The position numbers were made by a program, and so were the translations under genes. From Gemmatimonadota bacterium (lineage in GTDB: Bacteria; Latescibacterota; UBA2968), in contig JAPPAB010000101.1 in assembly GCA_026705765.1 (NCBI GenBank), forward strand, positions 1 through 55,542: a DNA stretch of 55,542 nucleotides, in the 5' to 3' direction. Below the pieces are notes generated by a model, which searched no databases, was not told the DNA's origin, and worked only from the letters and a program-made list of their open reading frames with translations. Positions 23,655 to 33,142 of this stretch are shown here, piece after piece (positions within the stretch are counted from its first letter, which is position 1; each line of letters starts with the position of its first letter).

Positions 23655-26600
23655 GGTCTTCCTCCTCTGGATAAAGTACTTCCGCGTACTGTAAGGAGGC
23701 CGTGGTCAAATCTTTTTGATCTTGTTCACTCCAGGTGTTACTCTGGTCCCCAACATTGACCTTGGGTTGTACCTGTAAAATTGTTTTCATATCCTGCCAG
23801 TGGGTCTCCACAAATCGGAGGCTTGTTTTCAACTCTCCCAATTTCAGCGATACTTCTGGCTTGTCCGAATCCTTCATCAGAGCATGATACAAGGCACGCA
23901 AGGCACTTTTATCGCGCTTCACAAATTCCTTGTACCTCGCCGCGCACTCTGGACATAAAGCAAGAAACTGCACCTCGTGTTCCTTGTGAAAGTAGTCTAT
24001 AGAAAGAGCCTCTACCGCCTCAAAGTAATACTCATCATCGCGCTTTTTGAACGGCATCTCCTTTTGACATATCTGGCAGATCAACTGATCGTCCTGGTTG
24101 GTGTACTGATTCCTAAGATAGATGTCAGGCTCAATCTCTCCTCGTGTAGTCCGAGTACTTATTTCTCTCGTCTTAGATTCTTTCTTTGGCGCATCTTTCA
24201 CTTGATCCCTGAGTTGCTTTTTTCGGCGTTCAGAGTTAGTGGAAACTCTTTCAGGAAATTCTGGTTTTTTTTCTTTTAATTCTCTTTCAGCTTTCCACCG
24301 TCTGAATCCCTCGGGATCTTGTCTTAATAGTTCGATATCTTCAGTTGAGATGCCAACTTCTTCCGCAAGTTTTGCAATGACATTCTTCTTCATACCAAGT
24401 TGATCCGCTAATTTATCATCGGGTACGAATGATTCAGGCAGATCATCAAGGGTTAGTTCGCTCGGTTTATGCATATTTCCATTAGGGTCTGGTAACCAAG
24501 CAGTGTCAGTCAATAGCTTGCCAAACCCAGATAGTCGATTTTCTTTTTTACTGCGCTCATAAGATTGCCTTTTTGATGTTTCCACAATTCCGCGAATGCA
24601 ATCAGAATTGGGTATAGCTATTTCATTCCATATAAATGTACTTTTCTCAAGACTTGGATTAGCTATTGTACATTTCAGTCCCTCAACATGTATATTAGGA
24701 TCAAATCCATTGAGTCCTCTTTTGTGATCACCGCGACGACTTTCGATGTTGACGTGTCCTTCCCGATTCTTCTCTCTCCGGTTTATCCTTACGGTTTTGC
24801 TAACTCCCAAGTCTTTGAACAATGCAGATTGGGGATGGTCTAGTTTGACACAGGCAAAAGAATCATTGCTGGCAAAATACATACACAAATTATCACTTCC
24901 AAAATAGACTTGATCTGGCTTTCGATAGATTGTTTTTTCCAAACTGAGGCACTCTGCAAGAATGAATGATGTTACCCGCAATTGTTCCTGAAGTCGCTCT
25001 TTCTTCTCTTGGGAATCCGTTTTGTATGCCCGCTCAATTTTTTTGAGGTCGTGTTTGTTCTCATCAGGGTCAATCATTACTGAATCGTCCGTATATTTCG
25101 GTAGTATTCCCCTGATTACTTCTTCGACAATATCCAACTTCGGGACGCCCAACTCCTGTAGGAATTTTTGGACTTTTTCATCCGACGAGAGCGTTACTTT
25201 CACGATTGGCAACGGAGTTTCAGTATCCGTTCCAATGGCTAAGGATGCGTTTGGCGAGCCGTCATACTGGAATGGGTTGACGTGAGACCCATCTTGAAGA
25301 CGCAGAATGGGTTTTTTTCGGAGAACACTCCACGAGTGTTGCCACAATGCGTTTTGTCCAGACAAGAATTCATAGAACCTAATGAACCATTCGTCGTCTT
25401 GGGTGGCAAGAAATTGTTTAGATAGATTGCGTGCGAACACTTCCGGGTCAACTTCTTCGACCTCGAGTTCTTGCATCAAATAAGACCGTAGATCGGGTGT
25501 GCGGTCTTGGGTGATTTCATCCGATAGCCACTTGATCTCATTATCCGATTGAAACAATGCACTAAGTTGTTCTTGATTCAAAATCTTCATAAGTGCAGCA
25601 CCACGGACGAGTTTAGCGTTCCGGGCAGCGATAAACGTGCCGTCATTAGCCGGGAGTAGTTCCTTTTTCATAAGTGCTTTGCGCACTTTTGTGAAGATGA
25701 GGTAAAAATCTCCGTAGTAACCACCATTGCTATAGTAATACTGACTATCTGAACACCTAATTGGTAAGGCTTCCAAAAGAGAGACCGACAGCAAACCCAT
25801 CTTCTTTAACTGTCTAAGTGCTTCAACAACCAACTCAGCAGTTTCTTCAATTAGCTTTTTATTCCAAGCATCATTTTCTAGAATATCGTTGCGTGCTGGC
25901 GTTGTGCGATATGGCCCCTGAATCAAGAAGCCCATTCTTGTATCTTTTTTTGTCGGGAAATAAACAACTAACGGCGAATCATTAATTTTTTTTATAAACT
26001 CAGTATTATCTTCTTGGTTGACTTCAAGTTTAAATCCTACCTCAATATGGACATAGTTACTATTATCAGGAGTCTTCACACTACGCTCAAAGAGTAGCCA
26101 ATTTTCCTCCTCTTCCTGATTATTTTTCTCGCCAATTACAGTAACGCGGTGCGCGGTTTTACAAATATTGTCTTTTTTTCTTTCCTTCAGGTACTGTCCT
26201 TTTTCTCCATCCGGCGCGACACTCCATTTGATTTCGTCAATTCGCCTCAAGAATAGCAATACTCTCGGTCCAAGGTCTCGCAATTTATTTAAAATGAGAT
26301 TAAAGGCTTGTTTTGCGGATAAATTTTTATGATCGAATGGAAAAACGAAGACAGTCTCACCGGATGCTATTGAAAGGCTGTGTGTTGGCTCTTTCGCTTC
26401 AGGTCTGATATATCGTTTAATCACAAAATGTTCATCGCCAGAATGAATTTCTGGAGAAGCTGTAAATGCATAAACTGACTTGAATCCGATGCCAAACTTG
26501 CCAATCTGAATGAAATCCTCTTTTTTCGTCCCTTTCAAGACATCGGATATTCCTCTAACATCTTCTTCGTTAAATGGCGTGCCGAAATGTCTAAATTCAA

Positions 26601-26823
26601 GTCTGTCACTGAAAAGTCGAAACTGAACTGCACAGTGGGAACCGCCGTTAGGATTTTGTCTAAAGCGTCTCTCTAAAGCATCCTCGGCGTTCTGTAATAA
26701 TTCATATATGAAATGGGATCTATCGCTGTATAACTGTTCTGAGATGAGTTGCCCAATATCGTCAAATTCTTCGCCGCGCCGACGTATATTGTCTTCGCGG
26801 ATTTTCTTGTAGTCACTCGGCAT
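23647..26823 (-). CDS. Large sacsin-type GHKL ATPase with C-terminal zinc motif
   Basis: A 1058-residue protein. Residues 1-300 form a GHKL ATPase of the sacsin/Hsp90 type: the N-box ELLQNAEDA at 41-49, FRHFGTPF at 78-84 in the G1 position (the usual Asp is replaced by His80), and IGKFGIGFKSVY at 107-118. Next comes a long region without recognised domains, then a charged, coiled-coil-like stretch at about 820-890, and a zinc module with Cys916/Cys919 and Cys957/Cys960 that resembles an HNH finger lacking its histidines. AAGGAGG precedes the ATG. It is part of a helicase, 205-aa protein, ATPase and MazF operon. Such ATPases occur in anti-phage systems, but I cannot match this combination to a named one. 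Confidence 0.8.
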   Translation of the reverse strand: MPSDYKKIREDNIRRRGEEFDDIGQLISEQLYSDRSHFIYELLQNAEDALERRFRQNPNGGSHCAVQFRLFSDRLEFRHFGTPFNEEDVRGISDVLKGTKKEDFIQIGKFGIGFKSVYAFTASPEIHSGDEHFVIKRYIRPEAKEPTHSLSIASGETVFVFPFDHKNLSAKQAFNLILNKLRDLGPRVLLFLRRIDEIKWSVAPDGEKGQYLKERKKDNICKTAHRVTVIGEKNNQEEEENWLLFERSVKTPDNSNYVHIEVGFKLEVNQEDNTEFIKKINDSPLVVYFPTKKDTRMGFLIQGPYRTTPARNDILENDAWNKKLIEETAELVVEALRQLKKMGLLSVSLLEALPIRCSDSQYYYSNGGYYGDFYLIFTKVRKALMKKELLPANDGTFIAARNAKLVRGAALMKILNQEQLSALFQSDNEIKWLSDEITQDRTPDLRSYLMQELEVEEVDPEVFARNLSKQFLATQDDEWFIRFYEFLSGQNALWQHSWSVLRKKPILRLQDGSHVNPFQYDGSPNASLAIGTDTETPLPIVKVTLSSDEKVQKFLQELGVPKLDIVEEVIRGILPKYTDDSVMIDPDENKHDLKKIERAYKTDSQEKKERLQEQLRVTSFILAECLSLEKTIYRKPDQVYFGSDNLCMYFASNDSFACVKLDHPQSALFKDLGVSKTVRINRREKNREGHVNIESRRGDHKRGLNGFDPNIHVEGLKCTIANPSLEKSTFIWNEIAIPNSDCIRGIVETSKRQSYERSKKENRLSGFGKLLTDTAWLPDPNGNMHKPSELTLDDLPESFVPDDKLADQLGMKKNVIAKLAEEVGISTEDIELLRQDPEGFRRWKAERELKEKKPEFPERVSTNSERRKKQLRDQVKDAPKKESKTREISTRTTRGEIEPDIYLRNQYTNQDDQLICQICQKEMPFKKRDDEYYFEAVEALSIDYFHKEHEVQFLALCPECAARYKEFVKRDKSALRALYHALMKDSDKPEVSLKLGELKTSLRFVETHWQDMKTILQVQPKVNVGDQSNTWSEQDQKDLTTASLQYAEVLYPEEEDLV

Positions 26824-26866
26824 GATGCCTCCTTCTTTTTAAGCTGTTCCCAATCTCACTAAGTAC

Positions 26867-27484
26867 CTACGAATCTGTAAGTTCAACTGAAATTTCAAGA
26901 TGAAGTGCCTTGGCAACATCTTGAATATATCTTGCCTTCTGTTCCGTGCTGGAATGCGTTTCAATAAAGTACCCATCTATTTTTCGTACCTGTCCTGCTG
27001 ATTCATTTTCTTTACGCGATACAATCGGATGGCCACCATGACTCCTGATTGACTTCAATTCCGAAACATGCTCTAAGCCAATATATTGGAAAGACTTGAT
27101 GAAAGTATCTACTGCCTTGTTTTCAAAAATAACCATTCCATTGGGAAACACAACTCGTAGCTTCTTTGGGGAAGATGTTTTTCCGCCCTTGAGTTTTTTC
27201 AGATGGCGGTCTATGTCTCTTGCTAAGGTTGAGAGTTCATTCGCCAAATCAGTCAATTTTTTTATTTTTTCCGAAGCACTGATAAATTCTTCAAGAGATT
27301 TTTTTTCTGATTTTATGTCTGGTGATATAGGTATGTCCAGTTTTTTTAGCTGATCAATTACCTTTATGATTTCGCGGTATCTTGTCGTTGCTGTCTCCAA
27401 AGGAACTGTATCTGGAGATGAAAGTGATTCTTCAACCCAAGCTCTTAACTGATGAACCATTTGGAAAGGATTGTAATTATCCAT
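26867..27484 (-). CDS. Coiled-coil protein linking helicase and ATPase, unknown function
   Basis: A 205-residue protein. Residues about 35-100 are rich in Leu, Lys and Glu in a coiled-coil pattern. The C-terminal 95 residues form a separate small domain starting RVVFPNGMVIFENKAVDTFI and containing GLEHVSEL and an IDGYFIETHSSTEQKARYI stretch. I recall this domain from proteins near restriction and helicase genes, without a defined function. The ATG comes 1 base after the helicase stop, with GAAGAGG inside the helicase's last codons, showing coupled translation. It ends 43 bases before the GHKL ATPase. The likely role is an adaptor in a complex of helicase and ATPase; this is inference from position. 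Confidence 0.75.
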   Translation of the reverse strand: MDNYNPFQMVHQLRAWVEESLSSPDTVPLETATTRYREIIKVIDQLKKLDIPISPDIKSEKKSLEEFISASEKIKKLTDLANELSTLARDIDRHLKKLKGGKTSSPKKLRVVFPNGMVIFENKAVDTFIKSFQYIGLEHVSELKSIRSHGGHPIVSRKENESAGQVRKIDGYFIETHSSTEQKARYIQDVAKALHLEISVELTDS

Positions 27485-27485
27485 C

Positions 27486-30400
27486 TTATGCCTCTTCTAT
27501 GGTTAAGATTCCATACGCCACAGGCTCAGCGATAACATCCGCTTTATCTATAGCATTGTCCAATTCCTGGATGCGTCTATTGTAGTCGGCGGTTGCGCTC
27601 TTGATCTGGGATTGGCGCATTCTTTGTATTTTTTCGTCATTTGCCTGTTCAAGCTGTTCTCTAAGAAGTGCCATGCGTGCCTGGTGGCTCGTTGACAGGC
27701 TCTCTTTGCGGTACTTCGCTAACTCCTGATTCCGTTGCTGATGATCTGTGCGTTCTTTGGACCACAACTTGTAATGATGAGCGTCTAATTCATCCCACAC
27801 GGTAGCGTTGCTTTCGTTCTGATCATCTGCATCCACTGCTTCCTCAAGAAGATGGCTTAAGTGTGGTGTTAAGGCCTCTGATGAAGCAATTGGCTTGAGC
27901 ATTAAATCATCCCTGATGCCCTGGAATCGCCACTGATAAATGGCAAACTCATAACGACCAGCAGGTACTTCATTGGTCTGTGCCTTCAGACTTACGATGA
28001 CTCGTTCCTTCGTATCCAATGACTTCGCCGCCTGTTTTACCAAAGGATGGAGCGGCATAACGAAAGCAGCCTCGGGATGCTGAGCAGCGCAGTCCGATTT
28101 AAAGGTTATGGACAAGTGAGGGTCTCCGCCCTTTAGCCAATTCTCCCAATCGCGATAGGCCGTCGTGTTCTGTCGGGGAAGTTGCCGAAAATCGCGCAAT
28201 AGAATATTGCGTGCATCTTGTGAAAGACGAAGCGTTTTTAAGGGCCTCTCCCCAAGAATAAAGGCATGAGCCTCCCCGCATTTTCGCTGTAGATAGAGCG
28301 CGACGAGTCTTTGCAGGGAAGTCGGCTCTAACCAAAAGCTTGAGGCACCTTTAATTTCTTTCTCCATCTGATCTTCAGGGAAGCGGATACCGAAGAGCTC
28401 TATCTGCTTCTGTTCCAGTTTGTCTTGTTCTTGTATCAATCGGATCTTGTTATCTGCCAACTGTTGCAACTTGGCCCTTCGTTCCTCTTCGGTCAAGGAA
28501 TAATTTTCCGCGATATTTTTGATCTCTCTGGTGATTTCCCCGAGTATTTCTTCGCTACTTCCAAGAGCACGATTGAACATGCCTATGCGCACAAGACAAC
28601 GCTCATAAATGTCTGCGTCAACTGTTCCGGGAGTGATCAAATTGACAATGGCGACGGTCTCACTTTGCTGGCCGTTGCGGTCAATACGACCAATTCGCTG
28701 TTCAACGCGCATTGGATTCCACGGCAGATCATAATTCACAATACAATCGCAAAACTGGTAGTCTAATCCTTCGCTACCGATTTCCGAAAACAATAAGACA
28801 TCGAGAGTGTCGCTATCCTCCCGCGGCTTCTCAAAACGGTTCCGAAGAGCAATTCGCTCTTCATCGGGCGTCCCGCCGTGAATCATACCGACGCGAATGC
28901 CATTAGCTTTGAGATGTTTATAAAGATAGCCAAGTGTGTGTCGAAAGCTACTAAATAGCATGATTTTGTTGTTGGACAGGCTCTGTTTTTCCCGGATAAT
29001 TTTGCGAAGGGCCTCCAGCTTCGGATCATAGGGATCAAGAGATCGTGCCTTCTCGAGAATTGCTTGGATTTGCGACTGGATGGAACTAATGGTATCGCTT
29101 GATGGGACAGATCCCATATCGTCGGCTTCGTCCCATTCTAATTCGTCGAGATGGCGACTTAAAATATCCTTGAGAAAAGGAGCTAATCCATACAAACAAC
29201 TCGCGGCTTGCCGACGGATCGTGGTCATCATGAACTTGACGTTGATATCCCCATGGAGCCTACGGAATATCTCTGCTTGTACCTGGAGCAAGTCGTAGTG
29301 AAGTTGTTGCTGTGAAGCGGTAAATGGAACGTTGACGGTTTCCGGTTTTCTAATGGTAAACGTGCCGATATCTCGCCGTCGCGTTCTGTTGATAATTCCC
29401 GAGAACGTATGCAATGATTCAATATCCGTGATGAGTTGCACTCTTTCATCGGCGGTAACATGACCTCCAGCCAGTCGTCTTTGGACCCTCTTAAATTCAG
29501 GATTATCGCGGAGAATCGCCCGACCCCAAGACGTTGCGGCTGCCTGATCAAGGGCTTCTATGGTCCGCGCTGTCCAATCTTGCTCCTGTGTACGTACATA
29601 ATCCACAGCTTGGTTGATGAATGGGTTTGGCTTTGCCATGTGTTCAAAGCTCTCATGATCCAGGATGAGGTCGGGACGGAGCGTGTTCAGTAGAACAAAC
29701 AAGTCATGGCTGCCAAGCTGGATAGGCGTGGCGGTCAGAAATATTGCGGCTTCGGCGTGGTCACAGAAAAATCGCACGGCTTGATGAGAGTAAGTACTCT
29801 GATTGCGAATATGGTGGGCTTCATCAACAATCACAAGGTCGAATCGTGGAGGTGGATCCAAGTCCAGCAGACCTTTTCTGCTTTTTCCTCTACCCCTTCT
29901 TTTTGAACCGTGAAGGAGCACCTCGTCAAATAACGAGTAAGGGAGAATTGTTCGCTGGTGTTGTTGGGGCCATACGCCTTCCAGGTCCATTTCCTTGATA
30001 CAGGATCTCAAGATAGGTCCATTGAGATGAGTGAAACGCTCGTCAAATCGTTTCATCTCGTTCTGCCATTTGCGTTCGGTCACCAATGGGCGTGGACATA
30101 TAATGAGGACAGAGTTGATGTCACGTCTGGCTTGCAACTCCCGTAGGATCAATCCAGCCTCAATGGTCTTGCCTACACCCACGCCATCTGCGATCAGTAG
30201 TCTCGGACGGTCTGATCGAATGAATCTTAGCACTGGGCGAAACTGGTAGGGTATAAAGTCAACGCGAGCCGCGTTGAGTGAATACAAGTTTGATAGGCTC
30301 GGATGCTGTATTTGTAGGGCGGTCAAGTAGGCGTGGAACTGATCGCGCGAAAGAGATTGAAAGTCGTCTTCGGGTTGCTCTTCGGCCTTCAACTGAGAAG

Positions 30401-30542
30401 CGTAATATGTGTGGATATTTCCCTCTGTAAAAACCCTAACCCGATCCTCATTCCCACCCGGCAATACCTCAACAACCGCTCCCTTCACAGAAGAATCGGA
30501 CTTCAAGATCACAATTTGTCCCTGTGAAAATTCCATATCCAT
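27486..30542 (-). CDS. SNF2/RapA-like helicase
   Basis: A protein of about 1018 residues. An N-terminal Tudor/SH3-like segment (FSQGQIVILKSD, residues 4-15) is followed by the SNF2 ATPase: Walker A GVGVGKTIEAG with Lys125, Walker B DEAH at 240-243, FLTATP (motif III), and the C-lobe RIGRIDRNGQ (motif VI). The tail has Glu/Gln-rich coiled coils. The order matches RapA/HepA and the helicases of DISARM-like defence loci. ATG 30542 is chosen because AGGAA lies 8 bases before it; the open frame upstream overlaps a truncated PIN gene. It is the first gene of the island operon. Nuclease or methyltransferase domains are absent. Confidence 0.85.
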   Translation of the reverse strand: MDMEFSQGQIVILKSDSSVKGAVVEVLPGGNEDRVRVFTEGNIHTYYASQLKAEEQPEDDFQSLSRDQFHAYLTALQIQHPSLSNLYSLNAARVDFIPYQFRPVLRFIRSDRPRLLIADGVGVGKTIEAGLILRELQARRDINSVLIICPRPLVTERKWQNEMKRFDERFTHLNGPILRSCIKEMDLEGVWPQQHQRTILPYSLFDEVLLHGSKRRGRGKSRKGLLDLDPPPRFDLVIVDEAHHIRNQSTYSHQAVRFFCDHAEAAIFLTATPIQLGSHDLFVLLNTLRPDLILDHESFEHMAKPNPFINQAVDYVRTQEQDWTARTIEALDQAAATSWGRAILRDNPEFKRVQRRLAGGHVTADERVQLITDIESLHTFSGIINRTRRRDIGTFTIRKPETVNVPFTASQQQLHYDLLQVQAEIFRRLHGDINVKFMMTTIRRQAASCLYGLAPFLKDILSRHLDELEWDEADDMGSVPSSDTISSIQSQIQAILEKARSLDPYDPKLEALRKIIREKQSLSNNKIMLFSSFRHTLGYLYKHLKANGIRVGMIHGGTPDEERIALRNRFEKPREDSDTLDVLLFSEIGSEGLDYQFCDCIVNYDLPWNPMRVEQRIGRIDRNGQQSETVAIVNLITPGTVDADIYERCLVRIGMFNRALGSSEEILGEITREIKNIAENYSLTEEERRAKLQQLADNKIRLIQEQDKLEQKQIELFGIRFPEDQMEKEIKGASSFWLEPTSLQRLVALYLQRKCGEAHAFILGERPLKTLRLSQDARNILLRDFRQLPRQNTTAYRDWENWLKGGDPHLSITFKSDCAAQHPEAAFVMPLHPLVKQAAKSLDTKERVIVSLKAQTNEVPAGRYEFAIYQWRFQGIRDDLMLKPIASSEALTPHLSHLLEEAVDADDQNESNATVWDELDAHHYKLWSKERTDHQQRNQELAKYRKESLSTSHQARMALLREQLEQANDEKIQRMRQSQIKSATADYNRRIQELDNAIDKADVIAEPVAYGILTIEEA

Positions 30543-30720
30543 TATTTGTTTTCCTATTGAGTTTGGTGGTGAGTTTCTCTGCCAATTCATACAGTATTTC
30601 TGGACAGGTTAATCCTTCAATTTTACTCTGTCGTGCCAGTTCAAGACAGTGATATGGATTGCCTCCCCAGCCGATACTGGACAACAGAATGTTTGTATCA
30701 TAAACGACTATGGGTTGCAT
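30469..30720 (-). pseudogene. Truncated PIN-domain toxin
   Basis: The first 53 residues match PIN-family toxins: VVYDTNILLSSIGWGGNP with the first catalytic Asp, then CLELARQ and ILYELAEKL. After TTKLN (about 30562) the similarity stops and the frame continues as noise inside the helicase gene. Full PIN toxins have about 135-145 residues with three or four acidic residues, so the 3' two thirds are missing. The start overlaps the antitoxin end by 13 bases. The break coincides with the SD of the helicase, marking the right edge of the island. Confidence 0.75.
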
Positions 30721-30965
30721 TCACGATCCTCAGGGATGAGGTCATCGACAAAATTCTCGCGTTCCGCTTCGGTCATCGTGTCCCAATCCAATCCCTGAGA
30801 CGCACATAACTTTCGAAACTGCGCTTCGGCATAGTCCATGCGTGCCACTCGATTGGCTTCTGCCTGCTCTGCAAGCGCGAGCAGTACTGCTCGCTTTTCT
30901 TCCGGTGGCATCTGCTGGACCAAACCAATGATCTGATCGGTTGTTAATTCAACGGTCAAATTCAT
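30708..30965 (-). CDS. Orphan antitoxin of a PIN-toxin pair
   Basis: An 85-residue, mostly helical acidic protein (LTTDQIIGLVQQMPPEEKRAVLLAL near the start, DLIPEDRE at the end). It overlaps the truncated PIN toxin by 13 bases, the usual VapB-VapC type arrangement, so it is taken as the antitoxin. It looks intact. Without its toxin it may survive as a remnant, or provide the promoter that drives the island operon: helicase transcription could read through from here since no other promoter is visible before 30542. Antitoxins of this kind often autoregulate, but no DNA-binding motif is obvious. Confidence 0.65.
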   Translation of the reverse strand: MNLTVELTTDQIIGLVQQMPPEEKRAVLLALAEQAEANRVARMDYAEAQFRKLCASQGLDWDTMTEAERENFVDDLIPEDRECNP

Positions 30966-31011
30966 GTCAATCCATGTATTGAGAAAGTTTAGTTAGTCGT
31001 AGCCAGTGGCT

Positions 31012-32073
31012 TCACAGCCGGATCCAATCTGATAGGTTCTCGTGCTGGAAGATCATGGTCTCCTGGATGCTCGACATCCGTCCCTTTCCCGCTTCTCTTG
31101 CTCGTTGATACATCGCATAAGCAATAGCGACATCGACATAGGCCAGGCCAACTGCGTTGAAGTAGGCCCGTTCTTCGGGGGTCTCCCTTCCTCCTTTTTC
31201 ACCGGAGACGACTTCGACGAGGTTTGCGTAGATGTCCTCGTCCGAGAGTTGTCCGTCCTTATACATACGACTGAGCGTTTGCGTTCTGTGCTTTACGGTT
31301 TCCCAATCATCGCACACAATTTTATCGCATTGTCCCGCCACGTCATATTCGTCTTCCCAGCCGCCGATATGGCTGTAGAAAGTGCCAGGCTTTATCCATG
31401 CCGCTTTGAGAAGCGGGGCTTGTGCGCTCGTGGCTGTGACGAGAATATCGGCACCCTCTATGGCCCGCTGTGCATTTGTGTGGGCGGCGGAAAAACGCAT
31501 GTCTCGAAAGAGTGTCGCCATTTCGTCGATGAACTGTTGCTCTTCGTGGTCATGCTTGGCAGAGACCCGGCACTCCTCAAGGCCTGGAAACACCGTTTTC
31601 ATGGCGATCAAGTGCATCTTGGCCTGTTCCCCTGCTCCAATGAAGGCAATGCTCGTGGAATCCGGTCTTGCGAAATGCCTGGCGGCAATGCCACCCATCG
31701 CACCCACGCGCATATTCGAGCACAGGGTGCCGTCCATAAAGGCGATGGGGTAGCCTTTCTCGATCTCGGATAGGATGAAGACCGCAGAGAGATTCTGCTG
31801 TCCGTATTTCTCGGGATTGAACGGGAATACGGATACCCACTTAGCTCCGCATATCTTTTCGGGCAAGAGGGTTGCCGGCAGGCAGTTAATGCGATCCTGG
31901 GTGTCTTCATTGAAAATCTGAACTACTTTTTCTGGAAAAAGGATGTCGTTTTTTTGGTAGGCGAGCATGGCGTTTTCAGCCGCGCTCATGGCAAGCCGTA
32001 TGTCCAGGCATCCGGCTTGCAGGAGGTCTTCTTGAGAGAGAAAGAGACATTCGATGCGATGCTTATCCGTCAT
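31012..32073 (-). CDS. Ornithine cyclodeaminase/mu-crystallin family protein
   Basis: A 353-residue NAD(P)-binding protein of the OCD/mu-crystallin family: MDGTLCSNMRVGAMGGIAARHF in the N-terminal half, the Rossmann loop AFIGAGEQAKMHL near residue 140, and ADILVTATSA. ATG 32073 has AAAAAAGGAG upstream; the frame is open further upstream without an SD and inside the preceding gene. Members deaminate ornithine, reduce imines, or make opine-like or diaminopropionate products. It is the last gene of a five-gene operon with a PLP lyase, a nitrilase and two Gfo/Idh/MocA enzymes, so an imine- or amino-acid-type substrate is likely. Confidence 0.88.
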   Translation of the reverse strand: MTDKHRIECLFLSQEDLLQAGCLDIRLAMSAAENAMLAYQKNDILFPEKVVQIFNEDTQDRINCLPATLLPEKICGAKWVSVFPFNPEKYGQQNLSAVFILSEIEKGYPIAFMDGTLCSNMRVGAMGGIAARHFARPDSTSIAFIGAGEQAKMHLIAMKTVFPGLEECRVSAKHDHEEQQFIDEMATLFRDMRFSAAHTNAQRAIEGADILVTATSAQAPLLKAAWIKPGTFYSHIGGWEDEYDVAGQCDKIVCDDWETVKHRTQTLSRMYKDGQLSDEDIYANLVEVVSGEKGGRETPEERAYFNAVGLAYVDVAIAYAMYQRAREAGKGRMSSIQETMIFQHENLSDWIRL

Positions 32074-32086
32074 GGGTTCTCCTTTT

Positions 32087-33127
32087 TTAGAGATTAACGC
32101 GCAGATTGCCCGCGTGGTGGGAGTCCAGTATGCCGAGCATGATCTGAAGTGTTTTTCTGGCTTCGCGTGCGGGCGAGACGAGTGTGCCGCCGTTTTCCAA
32201 AACGTGGATGAGTTCCGAGACTGCGCCAATTTGTCGGATCGATATATACGGCTCTACGGGGACTGCTGCATGCGACCACCAGCGCGGTTCTTGTGGGGTA
32301 ATAACCTCAAATTTTTGATCTGAGATTTCAATCCGTCCATTTTCACACGTCAGAGAAAATTTCGATCCGTTAAACGCCATTTTGTGGCAGTTGTAAAATG
32401 CGCGTACATCATTGTCAAAATGGATGTACGCAGAGGCATAAGGATCGGTCGCCGGGTCGTGTCCGCCATCGCCTTTGTATTCGGTGAAGTGCTCAAATCC
32501 GGGTTCCAGTTCGCCGACCAACCATTCGGGGTTTGCCTCGGCAAAGAAGCACATCATGTCGATCATGTGTGTGCCGTTGCGGAACATCATGGCGCGCGTT
32601 CCGAATTGGTCGCAGACGATGGTTCGCAAGCGGCCCATTTCGCCAGATCGGATCATTTCCCGGGCTTGTAGATAACTCGGATACCAGCGGCGCGTGTGTT
32701 CTATCGAGAGCGGTACGTTATTTGCCTCGGCTGCTGCGATCATGCGGTCGGCGTCGTCCATGGTTGTGGCTATGGGTTTTTCACACAGGATTGCCTGTGC
32801 GGATCCTTCGGCTGCTGCGACTGTGATATCGGCGTGTGCGTGATCAGATGTCACGACACTGACGAGGTCGGGTTGCTCTTTGTCCAGCATTTCCCTGAAA
32901 TCTGTGTATGTGTTCACATCGGGCCAGACGTCGCCCCACCGCTCGCAGAAGTCATCCAGTACCTCCTGGCGCAGGTCGCATACGCCGACGACTTCTGTCT
33001 GTGCGTGTTTGTGATAGGCCGATGCGTGAGACGGTGGCATGGCACCAAATACGGGTCCTCTCGGTTCGTGAGGGCGGCTGGCGCCTATGCCTGTCAAGCC
33101 TACGATTACAGCGCGATATGTATTCAT
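32087..33127 (-). CDS. Gfo/Idh/MocA oxidoreductase 5
   Basis: A 346-residue member. The N-terminal nucleotide loop is VIVGLTGIGASRP with an insertion (GPVFGAMPPSHASAY) before the next strand; EKP is at residues 116-118 (LCEKPIA). The substrate half contains RNGTHMIDMMCFF, with the HxxD pattern. AGGGAGGAATAAA provides the SD. It lies fourth in the five-gene operon, 15 bases after oxidoreductase 6 and 13 bases before the OCD-family gene. Two Gfo/Idh/MocA enzymes in a row suggest successive redox steps or a heteromeric pair. Confidence 0.87.
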   Translation of the reverse strand: MNTYRAVIVGLTGIGASRPHEPRGPVFGAMPPSHASAYHKHAQTEVVGVCDLRQEVLDDFCERWGDVWPDVNTYTDFREMLDKEQPDLVSVVTSDHAHADITVAAAEGSAQAILCEKPIATTMDDADRMIAAAEANNVPLSIEHTRRWYPSYLQAREMIRSGEMGRLRTIVCDQFGTRAMMFRNGTHMIDMMCFFAEANPEWLVGELEPGFEHFTEYKGDGGHDPATDPYASAYIHFDNDVRAFYNCHKMAFNGSKFSLTCENGRIEISDQKFEVITPQEPRWWSHAAVPVEPYISIRQIGAVSELIHVLENGGTLVSPAREARKTLQIMLGILDSHHAGNLRVNL

Positions 33128-33142
33128 TTTATTCCTCCCTGA

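Noticed and set aside
21702-31011. Integrated prophage or transposon
   Set aside because: No integrase, transposase, terminase or structural phage gene is seen, and no flanking direct repeats of IS type. It is treated as an accessory or defence island only.
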